Virus record (IMG/VR): IMGVR_UViG_3300021090_001099
Coordinates: 1 to 47,364 of that record
DNA from: a virus
Direction: 5' to 3' (one strand)
Length of the DNA stretch: 47,364 bases
The stretch's first letter is position 1; every line of letters starts with the position of its first letter. A program made the translations under genes and the position numbers. Below, piece after piece: positions 16,141 to 24,676 of this stretch. The notes under the pieces are model-generated. The model was not told the DNA's origin, made no database searches, and saw nothing but the letters and a program-made list of their open reading frames with translations.

Positions 16141-16324
16141 CGCCCGCGCCGCGGCCGCGCTCGCCGCGGGCCTGGTGCCCGAGGTCGTCGGCTTCGCCGG
16201 GGTCGCGCTCGTGGTCGCCGGTGTCTGGGAGCTCGCCGGCCGCGCATGGGCGCAGCTGCTGACCGGCGGGCTCCTGCTCGCCGCATACCTCGCGCGCTCG
16301 CTGCGCGCGCGTCGGAGGGCCTAG
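16118..16324 (+). CDS. Small two-helix membrane protein between terminase and portal
   Basis: 68 residues. ATG at 16118 preceded by GGAGAGGG, inside the 3' end of the terminase gene. An in-frame ATG at 16100 is possible but less well placed. Two hydrophobic segments (AAALAAGLVPEVVGFAGVALVVAGVW and LLTGGLLLAAYLA) end in a very basic tail (RSLRARRRA). Short membrane proteins at this position occur in other HK97-type phages without known function. Confidence 0.6.
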   Translation: MLRRLLPDARAAAALAAGLVPEVVGFAGVALVVAGVWELAGRAWAQLLTGGLLLAAYLARSLRARRRA

Positions 16325-16326
16325 CC

Positions 16327-17898
16327 ATGTCGACGCTCCTCGCGCAGTTCCTCGGCCTCGACCCGCTCGGCGATGTCGGCTACACCTCGGGACCCGTGAT
16401 CATTCGCGAGCCCGGCGCCGACGACGGCGGCGGCCTCAAGGTCGCGACCGTGTGGAGAGCGGTCAACGTCCTGGCCGCGGCCGTCGCCACCCTCCCGCTC
16501 AAGATGTATCGCCGGCTGCCATCGGGCGGCAAGGAGGAGGTCCGGGACCACTGGGCCGCCCAGCTCGTCTACCACATGCCGAACCGCGCCCAGACCTCCT
16601 TTCGCTGGAGGCATCACGCTATGGGCCACGCGGTGCTGGGGGGCAACTACTACGCGCTGAAGATGCCGGGAGCGAACCAGGGCTTCGCTGCCCTCTGGCC
16701 GCTCGCTCCCGAGCGGATGAGGCTCGTCGAGGTACGCGGGGACGGCTCCCTCGGCTACAGCTACACCACAGCCGCCGGCCAGCCCAAGGAGTACTCCTCC
16801 GACCAGGTGTTCCACTTCCGGGGGTTCAGCCTGGACGGCCTCGTTGGGGTTTCGGTCGTCGACCTGATGCGTTTGCAGCTGCAGCAGGCGATGGCGTCGC
16901 AGCGCCAGCGGACGTCGTTCCTCAAGAACGAGATGCGGCCGAGTGTCACGATCACCCACCCCGGGGATCTCGGCCCGAACGGCCGCGTGAAGCTCGAGCG
17001 TGCATTCCGCTCGGCGTATGGCGGGCCCGAGCACGCCGGGACGCCGCTGGTGCTCGACGAGGGCATGACGATGGCGCCCTTCGCGTTCAGCGCGAAGGAC
17101 TCCCAGTACGTCGAGTCTGACCAGTTCCGGGTGGAGGAGTTTCTCCGCTACATCGGCGTGCCGGGAGTGCTCTGCGGCTACGCCGACAAGACGGCGACCT
17201 TCGCCTCGGCCGAGGCGTTCTTCCAGTCGTTCAAGGACCACAACCTGGGGCCCTGGACGAAGAACCTGGAGACGGAGCTGACCATCGCGCTCCTCGGGGT
17301 CCAGGATGAGCTCTTCTTCGAGTTTTCCCTGGACGCGTTCCTGCGCGGCGACTCCACCGCGCGGGCCGCCTTCTACCGCGTCATGGTCGAGCTCGGGATC
17401 CTGACCCGCAACGAAGTGAGAGCCCTCGAGAACAGGAACCCGCTGCTGGGCCTCGACGAGCCGCTGACGCCGAAGAACATGAGCAGCGGCGCCGACCAGA
17501 CGCCGGAGCCGGCGCCGGCGGCGCCGCCGAGGCGAGCCCCAGAGGATCCCGCGCCGGACGACTCGGCCGACGCGCAGCGCGTTGCGCGCCTCGAGCGCAT
17601 CGCCCGGGAGTCCGCCGCGGCGATTGTCCGGCGCGAGGTCCTCGCCTTCGCAGGGGACGCGACCCGAAAGGGTGCCGCGGCGAGGTACGCGAGCGACCTG
17701 GCCGGCTGGCGCGCGTACGTCGTCGAGTTCTACGCGGAGCACGCCGCGCTCCTCACCGCGCGCCTGGGCATCCCGGAGGCCCTCGCCGTTCGCTACTGCG
17801 ACCGCCAGGCCGGGGAGCTCCTGCGACTGGGGGTCGCGGCGGTCGAGGCCTGGGAGGCCTCGCGCGTGCCCGAGCTGCTCGAGCTGGTCGCCGCCTGA
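16327..17898 (+). CDS. Portal protein (HK97 gp3-like)
   Basis: 523 residues, ATG at 16327. Typical portal features: VATVWRAVNVLAAAVATLPLKMYRR near the N-terminus, HAVLGGNYYALK, FHFRGFSLDGLVGVS, and VGIPGVL-like IGVPGVLCGYADKTATFASAEAFFQSF. Forms the dodecameric ring through which DNA enters and to which the tail attaches. The last 115 residues after a Pro/Ala-rich linker (APAAPPRRAPEDPAPDD) form an extra helical domain (QRVARLERIARESAAAIVRREV), longer than the HK97 protein. This part may contact scaffold or protease. Confidence 0.93.
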   Translation: MSTLLAQFLGLDPLGDVGYTSGPVIIREPGADDGGGLKVATVWRAVNVLAAAVATLPLKMYRRLPSGGKEEVRDHWAAQLVYHMPNRAQTSFRWRHHAMGHAVLGGNYYALKMPGANQGFAALWPLAPERMRLVEVRGDGSLGYSYTTAAGQPKEYSSDQVFHFRGFSLDGLVGVSVVDLMRLQLQQAMASQRQRTSFLKNEMRPSVTITHPGDLGPNGRVKLERAFRSAYGGPEHAGTPLVLDEGMTMAPFAFSAKDSQYVESDQFRVEEFLRYIGVPGVLCGYADKTATFASAEAFFQSFKDHNLGPWTKNLETELTIALLGVQDELFFEFSLDAFLRGDSTARAAFYRVMVELGILTRNEVRALENRNPLLGLDEPLTPKNMSSGADQTPEPAPAAPPRRAPEDPAPDDSADAQRVARLERIARESAAAIVRREVLAFAGDATRKGAAARYASDLAGWRAYVVEFYAEHAALLTARLGIPEALAVRYCDRQAGELLRLGVAAVEAWEASRVPELLELVAA

Positions 17899-17916
17899 AA
17901 CTGAAAGGGGAGCCAC

Positions 17917-18831
17917 ATGGAATTCGTCGGCCGAGTCTGGGCGATCCGCTCCGAGGTCGCAGAGCATCTCAGGGCCCGCCTCGAGTTGGGCGGAGTCGCG
18001 GCCGCGAGGGGCGAGCTGCCGGGCCCGATGGCTGGGCGAAGCCTCGAGGCCTCGCTCATGGCTGTCTCGGACCCTCCCGATGGCGGGTCAGGAGGAGCGC
18101 TGCGCGGGGGCAGCGTGGCGGTGATCCCGATCTTCGGGACGATCACCCAGCACGGCGGCTACTGGGGCACCTCGCTCGACGGGCTCGTGGCGGCGATCGC
18201 CCGGGCCCTCGCCGACCAGGACGTCCGTGCGCTCGTGTTCAACGTCGACTCGCCCGGGGGAGAGGTCTACGGCCTCACCGAGGCGGCGAAGCTGATCCGC
18301 GAGGCCGGCCGGATGAAGCCGATCGTCTCCGCCGTCAACTCCCTGGCCGCCTCGGCGGCATTCTGGGTGGCGGCCCAGGCGACGGAGCTGCTCATTCCGC
18401 CGTCGGGCGAGGCCGGCTCCGTCGGCATCTACGGCATGCACGTCGACATGTCGGCGGCCCTCGAGAAGGAAGGCTTCAAGGTGCGGATGATCTCCGCACC
18501 GAAGGGCGGCGCGAAGACGGAGGGGAACCCCTACGAGCCCCTCTCCGACGAGGCCGCGGCCGCGATGCAGGAGGCGGTCGACCGCTACTACGCGATGTTC
18601 CTGGCCGACCTGGCCGCGGGCCGGAAGAAGCCCTCGAAGGACGTCGAGGCCAACTTCGGTCAAGGCCGCGTGGTGGGGGCGAAGGATGCAGTCGCCCGGG
18701 GGATGGCGGACGGGCTGGGAACCCTGGCCGACGCGATCCGGCGCGCGAACGCCCTCGCCGTCGCCAGGCGCCGCTCCACGGCGGCGCTGCAGGAAGCTCA
18801 GGCCATCAGCGCTCGGCTCGGGCTCCCTTGA
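17917..18831 (+). CDS. Prohead protease, S49 (SppA/phage protease C) family
   Basis: 304 residues, ATG at 17917 after AAAGGGGAG. ClpP/SppA-fold markers: VAVIPIFGTITQHGGYW, VFNVDSPGGEVYGL, NSLAASAAFWVAAQ with the nucleophile Ser at residue 146, then GSVGIYGMHVDMSAALEKEGFK and the AKTEGNPYEPL segment expected to carry the general-base Lys. It trims the capsid delta domain during head maturation. Position between portal and capsid is standard for phages using S49 instead of S14 proteases. Confidence 0.92.
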   Translation: MEFVGRVWAIRSEVAEHLRARLELGGVAAARGELPGPMAGRSLEASLMAVSDPPDGGSGGALRGGSVAVIPIFGTITQHGGYWGTSLDGLVAAIARALADQDVRALVFNVDSPGGEVYGLTEAAKLIREAGRMKPIVSAVNSLAASAAFWVAAQATELLIPPSGEAGSVGIYGMHVDMSAALEKEGFKVRMISAPKGGAKTEGNPYEPLSDEAAAAMQEAVDRYYAMFLADLAAGRKKPSKDVEANFGQGRVVGAKDAVARGMADGLGTLADAIRRANALAVARRRSTAALQEAQAISARLGLP

Positions 18832-18837
18832 CACCTG

Positions 18838-18973
18838 TGCTAGCCTGAGGCCTGACAGACGTACGGGCCCGAGCCGAGAACGGCGACGGCCGACCGCCGG
18901 AGAGACCCGCACCTCCTAGCAGCGTGCGTGATCCAGCGGCACCCGAAACAGCGATTTCGAGGTGTCCTGTTTC
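18838..18973 (+). promoter_or_regulatory. Structured leader upstream of the major capsid gene
   Basis: The 187-base gap before the capsid gene holds no ORF but two inverted repeats: TGCTAG (18838-18843) pairs with CTAGCA (18916-18921), extended by GAGG/CCTC across a small bulge. GAAACAG (18945-18951) pairs with CTGTTTC (18967-18973). A perfect TTGACA (18828-18833) overlaps the protease stop, but no good -10 box stands 16-18 bases downstream (CCTGAC at 18851). A 5' untranslated RNA element or mRNA-stabilising leader is plausible. Confidence 0.4.
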
Positions 18974-19018
18974 ACGCGCGCTGTTCGCGTCTTACGGGCG
19001 CCCAGGAGGCGAAGGGTC

Positions 19019-20353
19019 ATGAATTCCAAGGCGAAGAGGGCCGCACTCGCGGCCGAGTTCAAGGCGTGGCTGGACGCCATCCTTCCGGCCGCCAGCTCTC
19101 GCGACGTCCCCGGCCTGACGGCCGAGGAGGAAGCGAAGAAGAAGGCCTACCAGGACGGGCTCGCGGCCCTGGACGCCATGATCGCGAACGAGGCCCTCTC
19201 GGCCTCCCTCGCCCCCGCCTTCACGCCGGCGCCCGCGGCCCCCGCCGCGGCCGTCCCCGACGCCGGCGCCATCACCGGCCGCACCACGGCCGGCGCGCCG
19301 AACCTCGCGACCGACCCGGCCCGCGGCTTCACCGGTCCCAACGCCCTCGCCGAGTTCGCGATCGCCGTGCGTCGCGCGCAGAAGGGCAACATCGACCGGC
19401 GGCTGATCGAGGGCGGCCTGTGGGTGAACGGCCTGCAGGCGGCGCCCTCGAACTACCACCAGGAGTCCGGCACAACCGAGGGCGCGATGGTCCCGCCCGC
19501 GATTGCGTCGGCCATCTGGACCCTCGTCATGAGCGACCCGCTCATGGCGCTGCTCACGATCGAGCCGACCGAGGGGAACAGCGTCGACCTGTACGGCGAC
19601 GAGACGACCCCCTGGGGCGCGACCGGCGTCCTGGCCGCCTGGCGCGCCGAGGCGGCGCAGCTGAGCCCCTCGAAGCTCGTCACGAACCCGAAGCAGGTGC
19701 GCCTCCACGAGCTCGCCGCCTTCGTGCTCGCCACCGAGGAGCTCGTCGAGGACGCTCCGCGCCTGAACGACCGGCTCACCGTCAAGGCGCCCTCGGCCAT
19801 CCGGTGGAAGATGATCGAGGCCTTCGTGTTCGGGACCGGCGCCGGCCAGCCCCTCGGGTGGTCGCACGCCAACTACGCGGGCAAGGTGGCCCTGAGCCGC
19901 AAGACGGGCGCCCAGGTCAACCCCGACGACGTCGTCAACATGTACGCCCGCATGCTGCGGCAGGACGGCCCCGACAACACGTTCTGGGTCGGCAACCCGG
20001 ACATCCTCCCCGACCTGATCCTGCGCTCCACGATCGGGAACGTCCCGATCTGGATGCCGCCGACCGGCCTCGCGGCCGCGCCGAACGGCACCCTCATGGG
20101 GCGGCCGCTCTTCTGGAGCGACCACGCGCAGACGAAGGGGACGGCCGGGGACCTGCAGTACGTGAACCCGGACGGCTACTACGCCATCCAGAAGGGGACC
20201 ACGAAGTTCGACGTGTCCATCCACCTCTACTTCGACTACGCCATCACGGCGTTCCGGTGGCTGGTGCGCGTCGGCGGACTGCCCCTGCTGACGGCCCCGG
20301 TGTCCCCCGCGAAGGGTTCCAACACCCGATCGCATTTCGTGGTCCTGACGTAG
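19019..20353 (+). CDS. Major capsid protein (HK97 fold)
   Basis: 444 residues, ATG at 19019 after AGGAGGCGAAGGG. Residues 1 to about 110 are a helical, Ala/Glu/Lys-rich delta (scaffold) domain with a linker rich in Pro and Ala, expected to be cleaved by the S49 protease. The rest shows the HK97 coat pattern: GTTEGAMVPPAIASAIW, then ELAAFVLATEELVEDAP, EAFVFGTGAGQPLGW, and the P-loop-like FWSDHAQTKGTAGDLQYVNPDGYYAIQKG. C-terminal strands follow (HLYFDYAITAFRWLVRVGG). Highest-expressed virion gene by expectation, with its own structured leader. Confidence 0.93.
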   Translation: MNSKAKRAALAAEFKAWLDAILPAASSRDVPGLTAEEEAKKKAYQDGLAALDAMIANEALSASLAPAFTPAPAAPAAAVPDAGAITGRTTAGAPNLATDPARGFTGPNALAEFAIAVRRAQKGNIDRRLIEGGLWVNGLQAAPSNYHQESGTTEGAMVPPAIASAIWTLVMSDPLMALLTIEPTEGNSVDLYGDETTPWGATGVLAAWRAEAAQLSPSKLVTNPKQVRLHELAAFVLATEELVEDAPRLNDRLTVKAPSAIRWKMIEAFVFGTGAGQPLGWSHANYAGKVALSRKTGAQVNPDDVVNMYARMLRQDGPDNTFWVGNPDILPDLILRSTIGNVPIWMPPTGLAAAPNGTLMGRPLFWSDHAQTKGTAGDLQYVNPDGYYAIQKGTTKFDVSIHLYFDYAITAFRWLVRVGGLPLLTAPVSPAKGSNTRSHFVVLT

Positions 20354-20381
20354 GACCGCGGGGAAAGGCAAGGATCGATCG

Positions 20382-20831
20382 ATGCACCCGAACCTCAAGC
20401 CGTCCGACAAGCTCACCCTCCTGGCGCTCATCGCGCCGCTCTCCCAGGGCGCCGGCGCCGTCTCCACGGGCTGGGTGAAGGGGTCCGACTTCAACCAGTT
20501 CCTGGCCGAGATCGACGCGGGGGTCCTCGGGGCCTCCGCGACCCTCGACGCCAAGATCCAGCAGGCGAGCGACTCCGGCGGCACCGGCGTCAAGGACGTC
20601 ACCGGGGCCGCGATCACGCAGATGGTGAAGGCCACCGACGACGGCAAGGTGTCCTTCATCAACTTCGGGACGGACAAGCTCGACGTGGCGAACGGGTTCT
20701 GCTACGTGCGCCTCACCGTGACGGTCGGTACCGCGGCGTCGCTCATCGCGGCCCGGCTGTACGGGATGGAAGCCACATACGGGATCGCCGCCCACGCTGC
20801 CGCGGTGAAGGAGGCGGTGGCCCTCTTCTAG
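20382..20831 (+). CDS. Probable head decoration or accessory virion protein
   Basis: 149 residues, ATG at 20382, 28 bases after the capsid stop, with GGGAAAGGCAAGGA upstream. No cysteine-rich or membrane features apart from one Cys. A helical N-terminus is followed by a beta-rich core (FCYVRLTVTVGTAASLIAARLYGM). Proteins of this size directly after the capsid gene are often head-decoration proteins. The 85-base gap that follows (20832-20916) has a GGGGCG/CGCCCC hairpin (20861-20888) and a direct repeat GGCCTCTGC (20834 and 20908), possibly an attenuator. Confidence 0.55.
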   Translation: MHPNLKPSDKLTLLALIAPLSQGAGAVSTGWVKGSDFNQFLAEIDAGVLGASATLDAKIQQASDSGGTGVKDVTGAAITQMVKATDDGKVSFINFGTDKLDVANGFCYVRLTVTVGTAASLIAARLYGMEATYGIAAHAAAVKEAVALF

Positions 20832-20916
20832 GGGCCTCTGCCTGCCGAGTCAGCCAGCTCGGGGCGGTCCGCGCGAGCGGGTCGCCCCGGCCGTCTTCTT
20901 CTCGGAGGCCTCTGCA

Positions 20917-21573
20917 ATGCCCCTGTCGGACTATTCCGTCTTGTCCCTCGAAGAGCTCAAGGAGTACCTGGCCGTCGGGGGCGACGCGAAGAACCTGGTC
21001 CTCGAGCAGATCGCCAACCGGGTATCGGACGAGATCGAGCAGTACCTCGGTCGGCAGATCGTAAAGCGGCCGACGGCTCTCACTGAGTACCACACCATGC
21101 AGGCCAGCGGCTCGCCGGTCTGCTCCCCAGAGATCCAGACGCTCGACTGGCCGATCATCGACGTCACCAGCGTGCACGAGGACGTGGCCGTCCCCAGGAC
21201 CTACGGTGCAAGCTGGGCTCTCACGGTCGACGTCGACTACGAGGTCGTCAAGTCGACCGGGCTGCTGAGGCGGATCCAGGGATTGGGGTTGCCCATCCCG
21301 TGGGCCACCGGGTCTCGCGCGATTCGGCTCGTCTACACGGCCGGCTACGCGACGCCCGACGCCGTGCCCGCGAGGATCAGGGGCGTCGCGCTGCGCTACG
21401 CAGCGCTCATTTGGGCCGAGGTCAAGAACAGCTCCTTCGGGGTGAGCGGCCAGTCTGACACCCTCGGCAACTTCACGCGGTTCGTACCGGCGCAGCTCAC
21501 GGAGCCCATGAAGGCAACGCTGGACCCGGAGCGTCAGGGCTCTATCTGGCAGTCCGGGGAGCGGGCCGCGTGA
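20917..21573 (+). CDS. Head-tail connector (HK97 gp6-like adaptor)
   Basis: 218 residues, ATG at 20917 with GGAGG upstream. The start SLEELKEYLAVGGDAKNLVLEQIANRVSDEIEQYLGRQIV is the standard pattern of connector proteins that bind under the portal ring, followed by the IRLVYTAGYATPDAVPARIRGVALRYAALIW segment. Adaptor role inferred from this family pattern and from position after the head genes. Confidence 0.85.
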   Translation: MPLSDYSVLSLEELKEYLAVGGDAKNLVLEQIANRVSDEIEQYLGRQIVKRPTALTEYHTMQASGSPVCSPEIQTLDWPIIDVTSVHEDVAVPRTYGASWALTVDVDYEVVKSTGLLRRIQGLGLPIPWATGSRAIRLVYTAGYATPDAVPARIRGVALRYAALIWAEVKNSSFGVSGQSDTLGNFTRFVPAQLTEPMKATLDPERQGSIWQSGERAA

Positions 21574-22199
21574 GCGACACCGTCACGCTCGCCCAGGCGA
21601 TCGCCAGGCTGCGGGAGTTCGACCGGAAGGGGCTGCGGGACGCCACGAAGAGCGCGTTCTACCGGGCGCTCCAGATCGGTCGCCAGCGCGCCGTCGCGAC
21701 CCTGGGAAGGACACAGCTCGGCAGGATGGTCCAGCGCCGCGGCGACGTGGCGCTCGAGCTCGGCCTGAAGAGCCGGGCGAAGAAGTGGAAGGTCGACGGC
21801 GCGCTCGGGTCCCTGAAGCGGAGCACGATCCCCCTGATCGTCCGGCGGGCCGAGATGACGCCCGGCCACGCCGGCATCGGACTGCGGAGCGGCCTCGAGG
21901 CGATGGGCTTCGCGGCCCTGATCGAGTCCGGGGGCCGGACGAAGCCACACCAGATCAACCGGATCCGCCTCGCGGGCTACTCCCGGAAGGCTGACACCCG
22001 AGCGAAGCAGGTCGCCGGCGGACCGCCCCTGACCTTCCAGGTCGGCGGGAAGTGGGTGTCGCCCCGGGTCGTCAGGCACCCGGGCTCTCACGTGCCGCGC
22101 AACCCGTTCCTGGGCACCGGCGCGGAGGCGGCCGCGCGCGCCCTCCCGGGCGAGTTCGAGCGGTCGCTGCTCCAGGCCGTGCAGAAGGCGGGGCTGTAG
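21570..22199 (+). CDS. HK97 gp10-like head-tail joining protein
   Basis: 209 residues, GTG at 21570 overlapping the previous stop. Opens with an amphipathic helix region (LAQAIARLREFDRKGLRDATKSAFYRALQIGRQRAVATL), then a basic stretch, and ends HVPRNPFLGTGAEAAARALPGEFERSLLQAVQKAGL. The combination of an N-terminal helix bundle and the PRNPFL...FE..L ending matches gp10-type neck or tail-completion proteins. Next gene begins one base later. Confidence 0.7.
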   Translation: MSDTVTLAQAIARLREFDRKGLRDATKSAFYRALQIGRQRAVATLGRTQLGRMVQRRGDVALELGLKSRAKKWKVDGALGSLKRSTIPLIVRRAEMTPGHAGIGLRSGLEAMGFAALIESGGRTKPHQINRIRLAGYSRKADTRAKQVAGGPPLTFQVGGKWVSPRVVRHPGSHVPRNPFLGTGAEAAARALPGEFERSLLQAVQKAGL

Positions 22200-22706
22200 A
22201 TGGCCGAGAGCCTGCACAACCAGATCGCCGACGCCTTGAAGGCGCGCCTGGGCGCGATCGCCAGGGACGGCGGGGCGACCTATTGGTACACGCCGGACCG
22301 GGTGGCCCGCGTGCAGGGCTACGACATGCTCTCCGCGGATCCCACGGTGGGGATGGCCTACCTGGTGCGCGCCGGCGAGGAGCGTCACGCGGAGGAGTCC
22401 ACCGGCGATGCCGCCAGCGGGGGGGGCGTCCGCGCGGAGGCGGAGTTCTGGGTCCTGATGCTGCGACCCACCGCGGCCGCCGACGAGAACCCGTTCGGGG
22501 CCGACGCCAGCACGAAGGCGATCGAGCAGGACCGGATGGTCCGAGACTTCCTGCGCGCCCTCTGGCTCGACGTGACCCTGGGGGGTCTGGTGCAGAACGT
22601 CGTCGACGGGTCCCTGGTGATCGACCGGGACATCGAGGTCCGGGGCTGGGCGGCGGCCGAGGCTCGCTTCACGATCGTCTACAGCTACCTGTCGAGGATC
22701 CCATGA
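22200..22706 (+). CDS. Tail terminator-like protein
   Basis: 168 residues, ATG directly after the previous TAG. The ordering (connector, gp10-like, this protein, tail tube) and the pattern of an N-terminal helix (LHNQIADALKARLGAIARDGG), a central beta domain (FWVLMLRPTA) and a C-terminal strand pair (ARFTIVYSYLSRIP) fit a tail terminator/completion protein that caps the tail tube. Sequence family not firmly recognised. Confidence 0.6.
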   Translation: MAESLHNQIADALKARLGAIARDGGATYWYTPDRVARVQGYDMLSADPTVGMAYLVRAGEERHAEESTGDAASGGGVRAEAEFWVLMLRPTAAADENPFGADASTKAIEQDRMVRDFLRALWLDVTLGGLVQNVVDGSLVIDRDIEVRGWAAAEARFTIVYSYLSRIP

Positions 22707-22876
22707 GCGCGGATCCCGAGGACGAGGCCACGGGGCCGGAGGAAGGCCCTGGCGTGGGCGTGGACGGGCCGGAGGCGCCCGCGGGGCCCGCAACTCTGGG
22801 GGAGATCCTCGAATCGTCCCATGGGCGTTTCGTGGCGCGGGTTCGGGAGCGCCAGAGGAAGGGAGAGCTCGAATGA
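22703..22876 (+). CDS. Small acidic protein, unknown function
   Basis: 57 residues, ATG at 22703 overlapping the previous stop and ending in ATGA with the next gene. First half acidic and rich in Pro/Gly, second half a helix (LGEILESSHGRFVARVRERQRKGEL). No family known. Tight coupling on both sides supports it being expressed. Confidence 0.5.
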   Translation: MSADPEDEATGPEEGPGVGVDGPEAPAGPATLGEILESSHGRFVARVRERQRKGELE

Positions 22877-23133
22877 AGGTCCAGTGCAGCGGCACCGGCT
22901 ACCACCCGGCCACCGGGCTCGACCTGGTGGTGGGCGAGATGGAGGTCACCGAGGAGCAGGCGGCGACGCTCGAGGCCGCGGGGCTGCTCGTCACGAAGGC
23001 CAAGCGGGCCCTCGAGCCCGAGAAGCACAAGGAGGAGTCAGATGCGCGCGAAGGGCTTTCAGGGGATCGTCGGCCGCAAGAAGGGCGCGACGTGGAACAC
23101 CGCCGTGGTACCGGCGGCCGCGGACGGCATTGA
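22873..23133 (+). CDS. Small tail-region protein with 92-base overlap into the tail tube gene
   Basis: 86 residues, ATG at 22873. Residues 1-50 look like a compact beta/alpha unit (YHPATGLDLVVGEMEVTEEQAATLEAAGLLV) familiar from short proteins before phage tail tube genes. From about residue 57 the frame runs over the beginning of the tube gene (start 23042) and the composition turns to Arg/Gly/Glu/His. The long tail may be accidental extension past a lost stop. Confidence 0.5.
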   Translation: MKVQCSGTGYHPATGLDLVVGEMEVTEEQAATLEAAGLLVTKAKRALEPEKHKEESDAREGLSGDRRPQEGRDVEHRRGTGGRGRH

Positions 23134-24106
23134 GGTCCTCTCGGTCGTTCCGTCCGGGGGAACCGACCTTATCGAGGACAACCAGATCACCGGCCGGGTG
23201 ACGCAGCGGGAGGCCTCTGCTGGCCTGAAGAACATGACCGTCGTCCTGCGGACGGCGCTGCGCTACGAGGGCAACGGCTTCGACGTCGCGATGGTGACGG
23301 GCCTCGCGGGCGCACCGACCACCGTCGACACCACCGGGAAGCTGCACGTGTTCAAGATCAAGGACTCCATGGACGGGATCTTCAACACCCTGGTCTACGA
23401 GTCGGTGAAGGACACGAAGGTCGAGGAGCTGTCCTCCGTCAAGTGGAACAAGCTGAAGATCTCCGGCAAGTCCGGCGAACGGGTCGAGATCGAGATCTCC
23501 GGGATCGTGGCGAACTGGACCGACGCGAGCGGAACGAACACAACGACGTCGATCGACAGCATCACCCTGACGGCGACCCGGGAGTACGCGCTCTTCCACC
23601 AGGCGGTGCTGTGGATGAACGCGCAGTCCGGCGGCGCGCTCTCGGGGAGCGACGCGGTCCGCATCTCGGAGTTCGAGATCAACGTCGAGCGCGGGATGGA
23701 CGCCAGGTTCACCACGGGCGGCGGACAGGTGTGCGACGAGCCGATCGAGAACGGCTTCCTGAAGGTCTCGGGCTCGTTCGGCTTCGCGGCGCTGGAGGAC
23801 GGCACCGGGGGGAATGCCGCGTTCCTGGCCGAGCAGATGGCCGCGACCGCCAAGAAGGCGACGCTCGCCATCTCGTCACCGAACCTCGCCGGTTCCGCCA
23901 CGGAGAAGTACTCGTGGAAGTTCTGGCTCCCGAACCTGCAGTTCGGGGCGGCCAAGGTGGGAATCCCCGGGCCGGGCGGGCCGACCTGGAGCATCCCGTT
24001 CACGGCGTGGCACGTGGCCACGGTCCCGACGGGGTTCACGGCCGGCTACCTGGACGCGGTCACGATCGAGAACACGAACAGGCTCACGACGGACGTCCTG
24101 GCGTAG
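23042..24106 (+). CDS. Major tail tube protein
   Basis: 354 residues, ATG at 23042 with AAGGAGG six bases upstream. Beta-rich throughout with the plan of a siphovirus tube protein, including a long duplicated-like organisation: FKIKDSMDGIFNTLVYESVKDTKVEELSSVKWNKLKISGKSGERVEIEISG in the first half, EFEINVERGMDARF and NGFLKVSGSFGF in the second. It forms the rings of the tail tube. Larger than the lambda tube protein, consistent with an additional surface domain. Followed by the tail chaperone genes as expected. Confidence 0.8.
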   Translation: MRAKGFQGIVGRKKGATWNTAVVPAAADGIEVLSVVPSGGTDLIEDNQITGRVTQREASAGLKNMTVVLRTALRYEGNGFDVAMVTGLAGAPTTVDTTGKLHVFKIKDSMDGIFNTLVYESVKDTKVEELSSVKWNKLKISGKSGERVEIEISGIVANWTDASGTNTTTSIDSITLTATREYALFHQAVLWMNAQSGGALSGSDAVRISEFEINVERGMDARFTTGGGQVCDEPIENGFLKVSGSFGFAALEDGTGGNAAFLAEQMAATAKKATLAISSPNLAGSATEKYSWKFWLPNLQFGAAKVGIPGPGGPTWSIPFTAWHVATVPTGFTAGYLDAVTIENTNRLTTDVLA

Positions 24107-24136
24107 GCCGGTTGTAGGCCGGTTGTAGGCCGATTC
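24104..24136 (+). repeat. Three tandem 11-bp repeats starting at the tail tube stop codon
   Basis: TAGGCCGGTTG is present twice (24104-24114, 24115-24125) and a third time as TAGGCCGATTC (24126-24136). The first copy contains the TAG stop of the tube gene. The units stand 11 bp apart and lie in the short gap before the tail chaperone gene. They may be slippage products or a protein-binding array. Confidence 0.6.
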
Positions 24137-24193
24137 AACTCGCGGGCACGCGCGCCGGGAGGCAGCTCGTCGCCCCATCTTGGAGAGCGGTGC

Positions 24194-24676
24194 ATGGCGC
24201 TGTTGAAGACGATCTACGCGGAGAGCGAGACGGACCCCGGGCAGTGGTTCGTCTGGAAGCAGGAGGGGGAGGAGACGATCGAGTTCAAGGTCCGCCACCT
24301 CCCTCCGGCCGAGCGCAAGAGGATCAACCTGAAGCACCTCGGGAAGAAGCGCCGGCTGAGCCTGGGCAACCGGGTCGAACAGGAGTACGAGGTGAACGCC
24401 CAGGCCGAGGCGACGCGCGAGATGGCCGCCTACTGCCTGATGGACTCGAAGGGTTTCACGTTCCCGGCGGGGCCGATGCTGGCCGAGCGGCTCACGGAGG
24501 CCCTGGGCGAGAAGGTCGGAGCCAGCGTCACGCTCGACGGCCACTGGTCCGAGGACGTCAAGGACCTCATGCTCCGCAGCGGTTTCGGCGCGGAGCTGCA
24601 GGCCTTCATCGACGAAAAGGCGGCGGAGATCCTCCAGCAGAAGAAGGACGAGGAAGGGGAGGCGTCGGGAAACTGA
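24194..24676 (+). CDS. Tail assembly chaperone, short product (gpG-like)
   Basis: 160 residues, ATG at 24194 with TGGAGAG upstream. Sequence is helical and acidic/basic mixed (FKVRHLPPAERKRINLKHLGKKRRLSLGNRVEQEYEV, ending in a Lys/Glu-rich helix). Position between tail tube and tape measure and the slippery heptamer just before its stop identify it as the G-type chaperone that coats the tape measure during tail assembly. Confidence 0.8.
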   Translation: MALLKTIYAESETDPGQWFVWKQEGEETIEFKVRHLPPAERKRINLKHLGKKRRLSLGNRVEQEYEVNAQAEATREMAAYCLMDSKGFTFPAGPMLAERLTEALGEKVGASVTLDGHWSEDVKDLMLRSGFGAELQAFIDEKAAEILQQKKDEEGEASGN

